Source: Prorocentrum cordatum
Lineage: Eukaryota > Sar > Dinophyceae > Prorocentrales > Prorocentraceae
Direction: 5' to 3'
Length of the DNA: 64,000 bases
Assembly: GCA_963575745.1 (NCBI GenBank)
Contig: CAUYUJ010019949.1
Location: 248,001-312,000 of the forward strand
Both the position numbers and the translations under genes were made by a program. Below, one piece after another: positions 11,074 to 19,870 of this stretch (position 1 is the first letter of the stretch; each line of letters starts with the position of its first letter). The notes below the pieces were generated by a model. It was not told the DNA's origin and did not search any database. It saw only the letters and a list, made by a program, of their open reading frames with translations.

Positions 11074-14000
11074 TTGCTTCGACGCGGTCAAAGCCAAGCC
11101 AAAAAGGCCGTGCGAACCGCCGTCGCCACCGCCTGCTCGGCGCGCAGTGGCGCGCCGTTGTCTGCGTGGCAGAGCACGCTGCTGGACGAGCTCCACCATC
11201 TCGACGGCAACAGTGAAGTGTGGGAACTGTTTGAAGATTCAATGCCGTACCTACCAACAAAGCTCGGACGAGTCGCCTCGCTCGACCCTCCTTCGGGCAC
11301 TCAGCCTCTAGACCACCAATCGTCGGGCACGCAGCCCAAGCATCCCTCGGGCACGCAGCCCTCGGGCACCCAGCCCCGCGGCGATCTTCTGCCGATTCCG
11401 GCCACAGCTGCACGGCAGCACGCAGAGATCCTGTCTGTAGCAGCAGGACACGCCGCGAAGTTCGCATCGCGCTGCCGTGCGGCAGTATGGTGCATGGTCA
11501 CGTCCCTCAACTTCTTCGGAACGGGCGCGTGGGCCGGGGCCCCAGAGGGCCCCGACGACCAGCCTGGCGCCAGTGCCGGCCATTTGTCCAGCACCCAAAG
11601 ACATTCCGTCCAGCACTTGTGGGAAGCTGCAGTGGATTTCTTGTCCCGCGAAAGCCCCTTGCCGTCCATAACGGCCATCAAGCATGACCTCTTCACCCGC
11701 CAGACGGACTACGCGGGAGAAGCCGTGGCGGTCCGGAGGGAGCTCGTCGCCGAAAAAGTTTTCCCTGCTTGGCCGGAGCGCGGCGAGGCTGCATCTGTCC
11801 CCGTGGTGTCGTTCCTCGATGGAGAGCTGCTGGACGACGTGCGTGACCCCAGATCGTGCCTGCTCCTTCCGGAGCAATGGCCGGAGGAACCCCCGAGGTC
11901 GCGCGTTTGGGCGTCCGACACAGAATGGTACAAGATTGTCAAAGAAGGGGCTGCCCGAGGCATCTTCGCAGAAGTCCCGGACGAGCTCGTTTTCCGAGAT
12001 TCCGCAGGCCGGCCAGTCGTCAACGGCGCAATGGGGATTGACAAGCACCCCAAAGGGCCAGTTCCTGGCCCCACCCTCTTGCGTTTCATATCGATCTTCA
12101 CGCCGATTAACTCCTACATGCGCAAGCTGCGGGGGGACGACCACACCCTGCCCACGGCCACTATGCTCAATGCGTGCATTCTCGAAGACGGCGAGGAGCT
12201 CTGGGACGATGCCGAGGACCAAAAAGGATGCTTCAATATCTTCCGCCTCCCGGACGAATGGCTAGGATATTGTACGTACTCTAAGCAAGTATATGCCGCG
12301 GCTTTCGGTGACGACCCCAACCGTATGGCTTGGGTCGGCATTCGTAGTGTAGCCATGGGTTCAAAGATTGCGGTTTCCATCATGCAACGAGTCATCCGCA
12401 CGCTCGTCTTCGACATCGTTGGCGCCGACCCCCGCACTGAACTACGGCGGGACAGAGCGTTCCCAGACGGTGACGTCAGCATCGTGTGCCTCGACGGATT
12501 CGACTTTGTTCGGAAAGCGCAATCTCGCCTGTGCAAGTTGCAAATCGTGGAGTCCATGGAGCATCAGCATTTCGTCGCTGCGTGCGCCAAACACGGAATC
12601 CCCCTGAACCCGGCCAAATCCCTAGTGGCGCAGTTGCGCGCAGGCATCCTGGGGGGCCTGCTTCTGGGAGACAAGGGGTGGTTGAAGTTGGCGCCAGAGA
12701 AGGCCAACGCCCTGGTGGTCAAAACCGCGGTGCTGGCAACGGAGCAGCAATGGCAGGCCGGCGCCCTCCAGCATTGGGCGGGTCAGGCATGTTTCGCCGC
12801 TGGCTTCCGCCGGCCCCTCTTCGCTGTCCTCGAGCAAATCTTCCCCGCTATCCAGACCGCCCTGGACGCGCCTGCGCCAGGAGACGCAGCGGTAATAGAC
12901 GAAATGGTCGCCTTCGCTTGTCTGCTCCCTCTCGCGCACACGAATCTCCGGGCGCCTGTTAAGCGCACCATTTCGTGCACAGGCGCCTCCGAGGACGGCG
13001 GCGGGGCCGCGGAAGCAGCTCAATTCACGCACGCTGTGGACCCACAACGGGGAGCGCGCCTGGAGGCACATTTTGCCAAACTGGCTGAGGACTCGGCCTT
13101 CGCCCCGGCGCGGCCGCAGACGTGCGCAGCGTGTGCGGTCCAGGTCCGCCCCGACGCGCGCGGGGCAGGCGGGGCCGTCTGCCCCGCCCAGTGCGGTGCC
13201 GTGACGTGCTGCGTGGACTGCCTGCTGCAGCATCGGCGTCAAGGATGTTCGCTCGCAGGCGTGCGTTTGCCCGGCTTTTTTGAAAGCGGGTCAGGCCCAG
13301 AGGCCCGCCTGTCTTGGGCCGTTGCTCGCGCAGGGGTCGAAGTGTGCCTTCCCCTTGACCCATCCCGCCCGCCAGGCTCCCAAGTGCTGTCAGAGTCCGG
13401 CCAAAAGCATGTGCGCCTGGAGGCCGATGATGAGTTCACGGCGTGGGAGCACTGGACAGTGCCTGGGGGCTCGTACGCGGGCGCGCGCCGCCTGGCACAC
13501 GCCGCCGGCCCGCGCCACCGGCACGCGGCAGGGCTAGGCGGCCGAAGTGTGGTGGACGCCGACGCACACGGACAGCTGGCAGTCCAAAGGCTATTGTGGC
13601 GTGTGCTGCACTGGGGCTTCGCTGTCGTGCAACACCCTTGGGATGGCCCGCTGTGGCAGAGCGAAGGGGTGCAGTCCCTCCTCCGCTACAAGGGTGTATT
13701 GTGCACCAGGGTCACCGTGACGGGCGTCGCGCCCGCCGCGGGCGACACGGATCTGTGTTTGCTACACAACTGCCGCCTGCTTGAACAAACGTTCTCGGCA
13801 GAAGAGACGGTCGCCCAGCGAGGCGCCTCTGCGCGCACGCAGGAACAGTTCTGTGCAGCATGCTCCCGCGCCGTTGCCCGAGCACTGCGCGAGCTCGGGC
13901 AACAAGGCGTGCCAGCAGCGCCCTCGGACCAGCCAGCGTGGGTCGAAACCCAGCTGGCGCGCGCCCGCCGGGGAGGCACCCAGGGCGCTTTAGCGCCAGC

Positions 14001-14493
14001 GGCCCAGGAGATCGTGCGACTCCTGCAACGCATGGTCCCTGGAGGGGAGCAAGCCCACCTCCGGTCCATGCTTTCGTGGGCGGACACTAAAGGCGCTCGT
14101 GTGTGGATGTCCACCAGCGAAGTTGCCGATTTGCGGCAAACTGTGCCCTACCCGGCATTCGCCTGGAAATGGCGCGTTGTCATGTCGTACCGGTGGAAAG
14201 CGAAACAACATATCAACGTGTTGGAATTAATTGCGTATTTAAACTATGTCCGAAAGAAGTCTCGCTCTCGTTGTTACCACTCGTTGCGATTCATCAACGT
14301 CTTTGACAGCCAAGTGGCCGCGGCTGTAGTCGCAAAAGGCCGCAGTTCCAGCCGGCGCCTCAACAGACCGCGGCGGAAACTCATGGCGTTGGAACTCGCA
14401 ATGGATGCCTACTCCTTCGGTGTCTGGACCATATCAGAATGGCAGTTCGCGGACGCCGCGAGCCGCCTTCACGCAGGCGATGGGGAAGGCTAG
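11074..14493 (+). CDS. Reverse transcriptase-RNase H ORF2 of the tyrosine-recombinase element
   Basis: The polymerase protein of the element; it would copy element RNA into DNA. The frame is open from about 11074 (1139 codons); the first ATG is at 11242, so the start is unresolved. Residues about 83-110 hold several SGTQP repeats. The RT core lies at about residues 340-540. Motif A includes D382 in EDQKGCFNIF, and motif B resembles GIRSVAMGSKIAVSIMQRV. The motif C position reads IVCLDGFDF (D474, D477) instead of the usual YxDD. A Cys-rich segment (about 684-728, CAAC...CPAQC...CCVDC) and a possible methyltransferase-like segment (ESGSGPEARLSW, about 738-749) follow. The C-terminal RNase H-like domain has E1051 (NVLE), D1078 (FDSQ) and D1127 (ADAASR). 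It overlaps the recombinase ORF by 89 bp in another frame. Confidence 0.85.
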   Translation: MLRRGQSQAKKAVRTAVATACSARSGAPLSAWQSTLLDELHHLDGNSEVWELFEDSMPYLPTKLGRVASLDPPSGTQPLDHQSSGTQPKHPSGTQPSGTQPRGDLLPIPATAARQHAEILSVAAGHAAKFASRCRAAVWCMVTSLNFFGTGAWAGAPEGPDDQPGASAGHLSSTQRHSVQHLWEAAVDFLSRESPLPSITAIKHDLFTRQTDYAGEAVAVRRELVAEKVFPAWPERGEAASVPVVSFLDGELLDDVRDPRSCLLLPEQWPEEPPRSRVWASDTEWYKIVKEGAARGIFAEVPDELVFRDSAGRPVVNGAMGIDKHPKGPVPGPTLLRFISIFTPINSYMRKLRGDDHTLPTATMLNACILEDGEELWDDAEDQKGCFNIFRLPDEWLGYCTYSKQVYAAAFGDDPNRMAWVGIRSVAMGSKIAVSIMQRVIRTLVFDIVGADPRTELRRDRAFPDGDVSIVCLDGFDFVRKAQSRLCKLQIVESMEHQHFVAACAKHGIPLNPAKSLVAQLRAGILGGLLLGDKGWLKLAPEKANALVVKTAVLATEQQWQAGALQHWAGQACFAAGFRRPLFAVLEQIFPAIQTALDAPAPGDAAVIDEMVAFACLLPLAHTNLRAPVKRTISCTGASEDGGGAAEAAQFTHAVDPQRGARLEAHFAKLAEDSAFAPARPQTCAACAVQVRPDARGAGGAVCPAQCGAVTCCVDCLLQHRRQGCSLAGVRLPGFFESGSGPEARLSWAVARAGVEVCLPLDPSRPPGSQVLSESGQKHVRLEADDEFTAWEHWTVPGGSYAGARRLAHAAGPRHRHAAGLGGRSVVDADAHGQLAVQRLLWRVLHWGFAVVQHPWDGPLWQSEGVQSLLRYKGVLCTRVTVTGVAPAAGDTDLCLLHNCRLLEQTFSAEETVAQRGASARTQEQFCAACSRAVARALRELGQQGVPAAPSDQPAWVETQLARARRGGTQGALAPAAQEIVRLLQRMVPGGEQAHLRSMLSWADTKGARVWMSTSEVADLRQTVPYPAFAWKWRVVMSYRWKAKQHINVLELIAYLNYVRKKSRSRCYHSLRFINVFDSQVAAAVVAKGRSSSRRLNRPRRKLMALELAMDAYSFGVWTISEWQFADAASRLHAGDGEG

Positions 14494-15502
14494 CCGCCAG
14501 AAGCCCCGACCAGGGGTAAAACTACACCTGAGGGAAGTAGGCATCACAGCAAAGACAAGAGAGCGATACACGAAAGCACTGATATCATTTTTCTATTACC
14601 TTCGGACATACAATATACGCATTCCGCAATCGTTGTTTGAATTGGATTCTACTCTCGCTGAGTACATAAACCACATGTGGCAGGAAGGTGATTCGCACGG
14701 TTACGCCAGCGACACCATATGCGGGCTGTCACGCTTCTACCCGGGGGCCCGCGCGGCCATACCAACAGCGCGGCAATATCTGCACAATTGGGGGTCGGTC
14801 CTACACCGTAAGCGAGCTTTCCCGCTCCCCCGGGCCATCCTGGGAGCAATGGTTGGCGCAGCCATGTCGTATGACCGACTCGACCTTGCCGCGCTCCTCC
14901 TTGCAGGATTCCTTGGCTTGTTGCGAACAGCCGAAATAGTGGGACTCAAAGCAGGACAACTTCACTTCAGCCCAGATGGCCGCAAGGTTCTAATTATGCT
15001 GTACGACACCAAAACAGCCAAAAGAAAAGGCGGCAACGTCGAGCACGTCATCATCCACGACGCAGTCGCCATCAAAGCCCTGCAGGCGGCATCTGCAGGC
15101 CGGTCTCACACCCAGCCTCTCTACACCAAACCACCAAGCCATTTCGCGCACGAGTACAAATGGCTGGCGCAGTTCTTCGGCATCAGTGGGGACACAGTTA
15201 CGCCCTACGGGCTCCGGAGAGGTGGTGCTACATGGTTGTGGTTGCTGTCGGGATCCCTCGACCGAGTCATGGAGGTGGGGCGTTGGCAGCACGCGCGGAC
15301 AGCGCGCGTGTACATTGAGACAGCTGCTGCAGAAATGGGCGCCTGGTCCCGCAATGCAGCAGAATCGCTGGTGCAGCAGGCCGCCGACCTTGGAAGGCGC
15401 GCGGTTCTGCAGGCGCGACCAGAGGTACAGCGGCACAGGGGCTTCCGGCGACTGGAAGTCGGAATTGGGGGCGACGGATGGGGGCAGGGGGTAGCCTCGT
15501 GA
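14405..15502 (+). CDS. Tyrosine recombinase (ORF3) of the retrotransposon
   Basis: The enzyme that inserts the circular DNA copy. It has 365 residues from ATG 14405, which overlaps the end of the RT/RNase H frame and suggests coupled translation or frameshifting. An N-terminal SAM-like core-binding region (about 45-135) precedes the catalytic domain. Active-site residues visible are R174 in GLLRTAEIVGL, a Lys in the beta-hairpin (K203 of DTKTAK), Y268-x-x-R271 in TPYGLRRGG, H296 in GRWQHART, and the nucleophile Y303 in RVYIE. The usual His of the HxxR box is Tyr here (Y268), as also happens in other members of the superfamily. The C-terminal 60 residues are Arg/Gly-rich and run into the B1 repeat. 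The full R-K-R-H-Y set argues for a working enzyme. Confidence 0.9.
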   Translation: MPTPSVSGPYQNGSSRTPRAAFTQAMGKASRQKPRPGVKLHLREVGITAKTRERYTKALISFFYYLRTYNIRIPQSLFELDSTLAEYINHMWQEGDSHGYASDTICGLSRFYPGARAAIPTARQYLHNWGSVLHRKRAFPLPRAILGAMVGAAMSYDRLDLAALLLAGFLGLLRTAEIVGLKAGQLHFSPDGRKVLIMLYDTKTAKRKGGNVEHVIIHDAVAIKALQAASAGRSHTQPLYTKPPSHFAHEYKWLAQFFGISGDTVTPYGLRRGGATWLWLLSGSLDRVMEVGRWQHARTARVYIETAAAEMGAWSRNAAESLVQQAADLGRRAVLQARPEVQRHRGFRRLEVGIGGDGWGQGVAS

Positions 15503-15666
15503 TGGGCTGCTCAGTGGTGGTTGCCGTTCGCACCACCGCCCCTCCTTTAGGAGGTCCTGCAGAACCCCTGCGCCCCAAAGCGTAGTGCCGCAAGCCCCTG
15601 CCGCCGCACTGCTCCCGTGCTGCGGCCAAGCACCTCCAGGGTCGAGCGAGGCAAAAAGTGTGAAAT
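15475..15666 (+). repeat. Split direct repeat B1
   Basis: This 192-bp repeat from CGGATGGGGGCAGGGGG to GTGTGAAAT overlaps the end of the recombinase ORF. It matches 18201-18392 with two visible substitutions. It runs directly into A2 and shares AAT with it, the expected internal junction of a split-direct-repeat element. Confidence 0.9.
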
Positions 15667-15796
15667 GATAGGGCCTTTTTGTGTGAGCAGGGGGCCCGGT
15701 GATTCACACTTAGCCGAAGACCGCCGTGGAGGGAGGAGCAGGTAGCATCAGCAGTGAAGCATGCAGCAGTTGTCATGCCATAGCACTTTGAGGCTC
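15664..15796 (+). repeat. Split direct repeat A2
   Basis: The second copy of the 133-bp A repeat, with one mismatch to 8708-8840. It abuts B1; the sequence after it is unrelated to that after A1, which fixes the repeat end at GAGGCTC. Confidence 0.9.
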
Positions 15797-16037
15797 CCAC
15801 CACCGCCCCACCACCACCGACGCAACATGCAGAAGCGGAGCATTGAACAGCGCAACCGGCAAAGTCTGTGAGGGCAACCAGGCCCAGGGCGCGCGCCTGA
15901 GCACGTAGAACTGCCCTCATGTCCCTCCCCCTCCTTCCTCCCCCCTCTTGCGTACTGACTCTCGCCAAGCTTCCTCTTCGCTTGCCGCCGCTGGGTGCCC
16001 GGGGGCACCGCCGTTTTTTTTCCCAACCATCCTGTGG

Positions 16038-17400
16038 TGTTGGGTCCTCGTTTTGAAGAGACGTCGCCCCGCGTTCCTTCCTTCCTTCCCGCTGCCCCCT
16101 CCCTCCTCCCATCTTCATCATCATCGTCATCATCCCCATCATCGTCATCGTCATCATCATCTGTCGTCATCATCATTATCACCACCCATGTCGGCACACC
16201 CCTCACACGTTTCGTGACCCCCTCAGGGAGCTCCACCGACAGGTAGGGAGCTCCACCGAAGGCGTGTGCCCGCATGCGTCCCGCACACCCATTTCGGCAC
16301 ACCCCTCACACGCTTCGTGGCCCCGTGGGGGAGCTCCACCGAAGGTCCCAGTGGGTGTGCCCGCATGCGTCCCGCACACCCATTTCGGCACACCCCTCAC
16401 ACGTTTCGTGGCCCCATAGGGGGCTCCACCGAAGGTCCCAGTGGGTGTGCCCGCATGCGTCCCGCACACCATTTCGGCACACCCCTCACACGTTTCGTGG
16501 CCCCATAGGGAGCTCCACCGAAGGTCCCAGTGGGTGTGCCCGCATGCGTCCCGCACACCCATTTCGGCACACCCCTCACACGTTTCGTGGCCCCATAGGG
16601 GGCTCCACCGAAGGTCCCAGTGGGTGTGCCCGCATGCGTCCCGCACACCCATTTCGGCACACCCCTCACACGTTTCGTGGCCCCATAGGGAGCTCCACCG
16701 AAGGTCCCAGTGGGTGTGCCCGCATGCGTCCCGCACACCCATTTTGGCACACCCTTCACACTTTCGTGGCCCCATAGGGACTCCACCGAAGGTCCCAGTG
16801 GGTGTGCCCGCATGCGTCCCGCACACCCATTTCGGCACACCCCTCACACGTTTCGTGGCCCCATAGGGAGCTCCACCGAAGGTCCCAGTGGGTGTGCCCG
16901 CATGCGTCCCGCACACCCATTTCGGCACACCCCTCACACGTTTCGTGGCCCCATAGGGAGCTCCACCGAAGGTCCCAGTGGGTGTGCCCGCATGCGTCCC
17001 GCACACCCATTTCGGCACACCCCTCACACGTTTCGTGGCCCCATAGGGAGCTCCACCGAAGGTCCCAGTGGGTGTGCCCGCATGCGTCCCGCACACCCAT
17101 TTCGGCACATCCCTCACACGTTTCGTGGCCCCATAGGGGGCTCCACCGAAGGTCCCAGTGGGTGTGCCCGCATGCGTCCCGCACACACATGTCGTCCCAC
17201 CCCTCACACGTTTCGTGGCCCCATAGGGAGCTCCACCGAAGGTCTCAGTGGGTGTGCCCGCATGCGTCCCGCACACCCATTCCGGCACATCCCTCACACG
17301 TTTCGTGGCCCCATAGGGAGCTCCACCGAAGGTCCCCGTGGCGCAGTCCACATGCGTCTCCTTTGCCCAGTACAGCGTTACGTGGCCCCATATGGAGCCC
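16038..17400. repeat. Young 90-bp minisatellite array (block III)
   Basis: The leader TGTTGGGTCCTCGTTTTGAA and a pyrimidine tract with ATC repeats are followed by about 13 units of exactly 90 bp (about 16203-17350), most nearly identical. Each unit contains TTCGTGGCCCCATAGGGAG, CTCCACCGAAGGTCCCAG and a hairpin (TGGGTGTGC ... GCACACCCA) whose loop holds the palindrome CGCATGCG. Because 90 is a multiple of three, several frames stay open: the minus strand reads a 382-residue repeat from 17351 to 16203. That frame is better explained by the repeat than by a gene. The array lies between A2 and B2 of the retrotransposon. Confidence 0.9.
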
Positions 17401-17404
17401 CACC

Positions 17405-17700
17405 GCAGGTCCCAGCCAGCCAGCTAGCTCTCTTTGCTCCGCGCAGCGGGCGACCCGCGCGCGTCGCTGGGACTCCTCCGGGGCGACCTGCGCGCGTCGC
17501 GGGGGCTCCGTGCTGCGTTCCGCCCAGCGCCTCGCTCGCCCGTCGTCGCTCTGCCCAGCGGCAAGAGCCTTGCCCGCTATCAGCCAGCCAGCTAGCTCTC
17601 TTCGCTCCGCGCAGTGGACGACCCGCGCGCGTCGCTGGGACCCCTCCGGGGTGACCTGCGCGCGTCGCGGGGGCTCCGCGCTGCGCTGCTCCCGCAGCCT
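17405..17700. repeat. Diverged 175-bp direct duplication
   Basis: CAGCCAGCCAGCTAGCTCTC at about 17412 recurs at about 17580. Both are followed by matching sequence with CGACCCGCGCGCGTCGCTGGGAC and GACCTGCGCGCGTCGCGGGG. The two copies lie about 170 bp apart and are near identical. No gene is supported here. Confidence 0.7.
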
Positions 17701-18049
17701 TGGACTTTTGAGTGCGCGGGCAAAGAGGGAGTAAAGGAAGGGGAGGAAGCGGGCGCGATCCTCGCGGGGGGGCGCGCCGACATTGGCGTCGCGGCGCGCG
17801 GGCGATGCCGTCGGGGAGTCCCGGGGAAGCTCCTTGCGGCGGCCACGCCCAGCGTCACGAGTATTCAGAGGCAGTCGTTGTCAAACTATTGGCATTCATA
17901 CACATTTGCACCACGCTTTGTCATATTCGCATTCATGCACGTAGACTCGCTCGCACGCAGATCATTCACAGTCAGACGCACGCGCGCAGATTCACCCGCG
18001 CTCAGTCTCCCTACGTACTCAGATCAATCGTTTTCGTTCACTTTGTGTA

Positions 18050-18115
18050 CCACGCCACTCATGTCGGCACGCCCCTAGCACGGTTCGTTGCCTCATAGGG
18101 ATCGCCACCGAAAAA
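18050..18115. repeat. Solitary relic of the 90-bp minisatellite
   Basis: CATGTCGGCACGCCCCTAGC followed by a TTCGTTGCCTCATAGGG and CCACCGAAA match corresponds to one unit of the 90-bp family, located just before the B2 repeat. Confidence 0.6.
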
Positions 18116-18200
18116 ATGAATCACTATTGCGGTACTCGCACCTGCATATGGTTGGGTCCCTCGTCAGGCTAATTCCGAGGTCCGGCCTAACGATGGAAGC

Positions 18201-18392
18201 CGGATGGGGGCAGGGGGTAGCCTCGCGATGGGCTGCTCAGTGGTGGTTGCCGTTCGCACCACCGCCCCTCCTTTAGGAGGTCCTGCAGAACCCCTGCGCC
18301 CCAAAGCGTAGTGCCGCAAGCCCCTGCCGCCGCACTGCTCCCGTGCTGCGGCCAAGCACCTCCAGGGTCGAGCGAGGCAAAAAGTGTAAAAT
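18201..18392 (+). repeat. Split direct repeat B2 (right terminus)
   Basis: This 192-bp copy of B ends GTGTAAAAT and forms the right end of the tyrosine-recombinase element. It is separated from A2 by 2.4 kb. The flank beyond it (TATTCCTACC) does not match the flank of B1. Confidence 0.88.
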
Positions 18393-18404
18393 ATTATTCC
18401 TACC

Positions 18405-18478
18405 ACACACACCATACCATGGCGTACCATACCGTACCATACCATACCATGGCGTACCATAGCATACCATACCATATC
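18405..18478. repeat. CCATA-type microsatellite
   Basis: Repeated ACCATACCAT and ACCATGGCGT words fill the space between the retrotransposon end and the 77-bp array. Confidence 0.8.
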
Positions 18479-18480
18479 AC

Positions 18481-19870
18481 TGCCCCTCCCACCCCTCCAG
18501 GGAGGCCCCGCCTGAGCGAGGAGGGTATCGGAATACCATACTATTTACATGGTTTCGTGCCCCTCCCACCCCTCCAGGGAGGCCCCGCCTGAGCGAGGAG
18601 GGTATCGGAATACCATACTATTTACATGGTTTCGTGCCCCTCCCACCCCTCCAGGGAGGCCCCGCCTGAGCGAGGAGGGTATCGGAATACCATACTATTT
18701 ACATGGTTTCGTGCCCCTCCCACCCCTCCAGGGAGGCCCCGCCTGAGCGAGGAGGGTATCGGAATACCATACTATTTACATGGTTTCGTGCCCCTCCCAC
18801 CCCTCCAGGGAGGCCCCGCCTGAGCGAGGAGGGTATCGGAATACCATACTATTTACATGGTTTCGTGCCCCTCCCACCCCTCCAGGGAGGCCCCGCCTGA
18901 GCGAGGAGGGTATCGGAATACCATACTATTTACATGGTTTCGTGCCCCTCCCACCCCTCCAGGGAGGCCCCGCCTGAGCGAGGAGGGTATCGGAATACCA
19001 TACTATTTACATGGTTTCGTGCCCCTCCCACCCCTCCAGGGAGGCCCCGCCTGAGCGAGGAGGGTATCGGAGGGCCCCTCCCATCCAGGGAGGCCCCGCC
19101 TGAGCGAGGAGGGTATACCATACTATTTACATGGTTTCGTGCCCCTCCCACCCCTCCAGGGAGGCCCCGCCTGAGCGAGGAGGGTATCGGAATACCATAC
19201 TATTTACATGGTTTCGTGCCCCTCCCACCCCTCCAGGGAGGCCCCGCCTGAGCGAGGAGGGTATCGGAATACCATACTATTTACATGGTTTCGTGCCCCT
19301 CCCACCCCTCCAGGGAGGCCCCGCCTGAGCGAGGAGGGTATCGGAATACCATACTATTTACATGGTTTCGTGCCCCTCCCACCCCTCCAGGGAGGCCCCG
19401 CCTGAGCGAGGAGGGTATCGGAATACCATACTATTTACATGGTTTCGTGCCCCTCCCACCCCTCCAGGGAGGCCCCGCCTGAGCGAGGAGGGTATCGGAA
19501 TACCATACTATTTACATGGTTTCGTGCCCCTCCCACCCCTCCAGGGAGGCCCCGCCTGAGCGAGGAGGGTATCGGAATACCATACTATTTACATGGTTTC
19601 GTGCCCCTCCCACCCCTCCAGGGAGGCCCCGCCTGAGCGAGGAGGGTATCGGAATACCATACTATTTACATGGTTTCGTGCCCCTCCCACCCCTCCAGGG
19701 AGGCCCCGCCTGAGCGAGGAGGGTATCGGAATACCATACTATTTACATGGTTTCGTGCCCCTCCCACCCCTCCAGGGAGGCCCCGCCTGAGCGAGGAGGG
19801 CATCGGAATACCATACTATTTACATGGTTTCGTGCCCCTCCCACCCCTCCTGCGTCGCGAGGAGGGCATC
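18481..19870. repeat. Homogeneous 77-bp tandem array (about 18 copies)
   Basis: The unit runs from CCCCTCCCACCCCTCCAGGG through GCCTGAGCGAGGAGGGTATC, GGAATACCATACTATTTACA and TGGTTTCGTG. Copies are almost all identical, with one shortened unit at about 19065-19125 and a decayed last unit near 19790-19870. The unit can form small hairpins (CCTCC-AG-GGAGG, GGTAT-CGGA-ATACC, ACCAT...ATGGT). Since 77 is not a multiple of three, identical 65-residue frames restart every unit; these are repeat artefacts. Confidence 0.95.

Larger units (their letters stand above)
8708..18392 (+). mobile_element. DIRS/Ngaro-type tyrosine-recombinase retrotransposon
   Basis: A near-complete element, about 9.7 kb between the outermost repeats. 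Order: A1 repeat, Gag-like ORF (8915-10648), RT/RNase H ORF (11074-14493), tyrosine recombinase ORF (14405-15502), B1, A2, a 2.4-kb spacer with a tandem array, B2. A1 and A2 are 133 bp with one mismatch; B1 and B2 are 192 bp with two visible mismatches. This split direct repeat order is known for Ngaro/PAT-type elements, which replicate through a circle and insert by recombinase, so no integrase and no target duplication are expected. A1 starts AAT, the B1/A2 junction reads AAAT and B2 ends AAAT, as expected for a shared crossover site. Near identity of the repeats and long open frames suggest recent activity. The spacer array could be native or a later insertion. Confidence 0.85.

Noticed and set aside
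15267-16160. 297-residue minus-strand ORF over B1/A2
   Set aside because: It spans the terminal repeats and starts in ATC microsatellite; its recurrence at 8314-8820 and 18164-18475 is simply repeat identity.
16203-17351. 382-residue minus-strand protein made of 30-residue repeats
   Set aside because: The unit is 90 bp and free of stops, so open frames on several frames and both strands are automatic. No start context or non-repeat domain supports a gene.
18549-19790. Series of identical 65-residue ORFs every 77 bp
   Set aside because: These are the same tandem repeat translated once per unit; the period is not a multiple of three.
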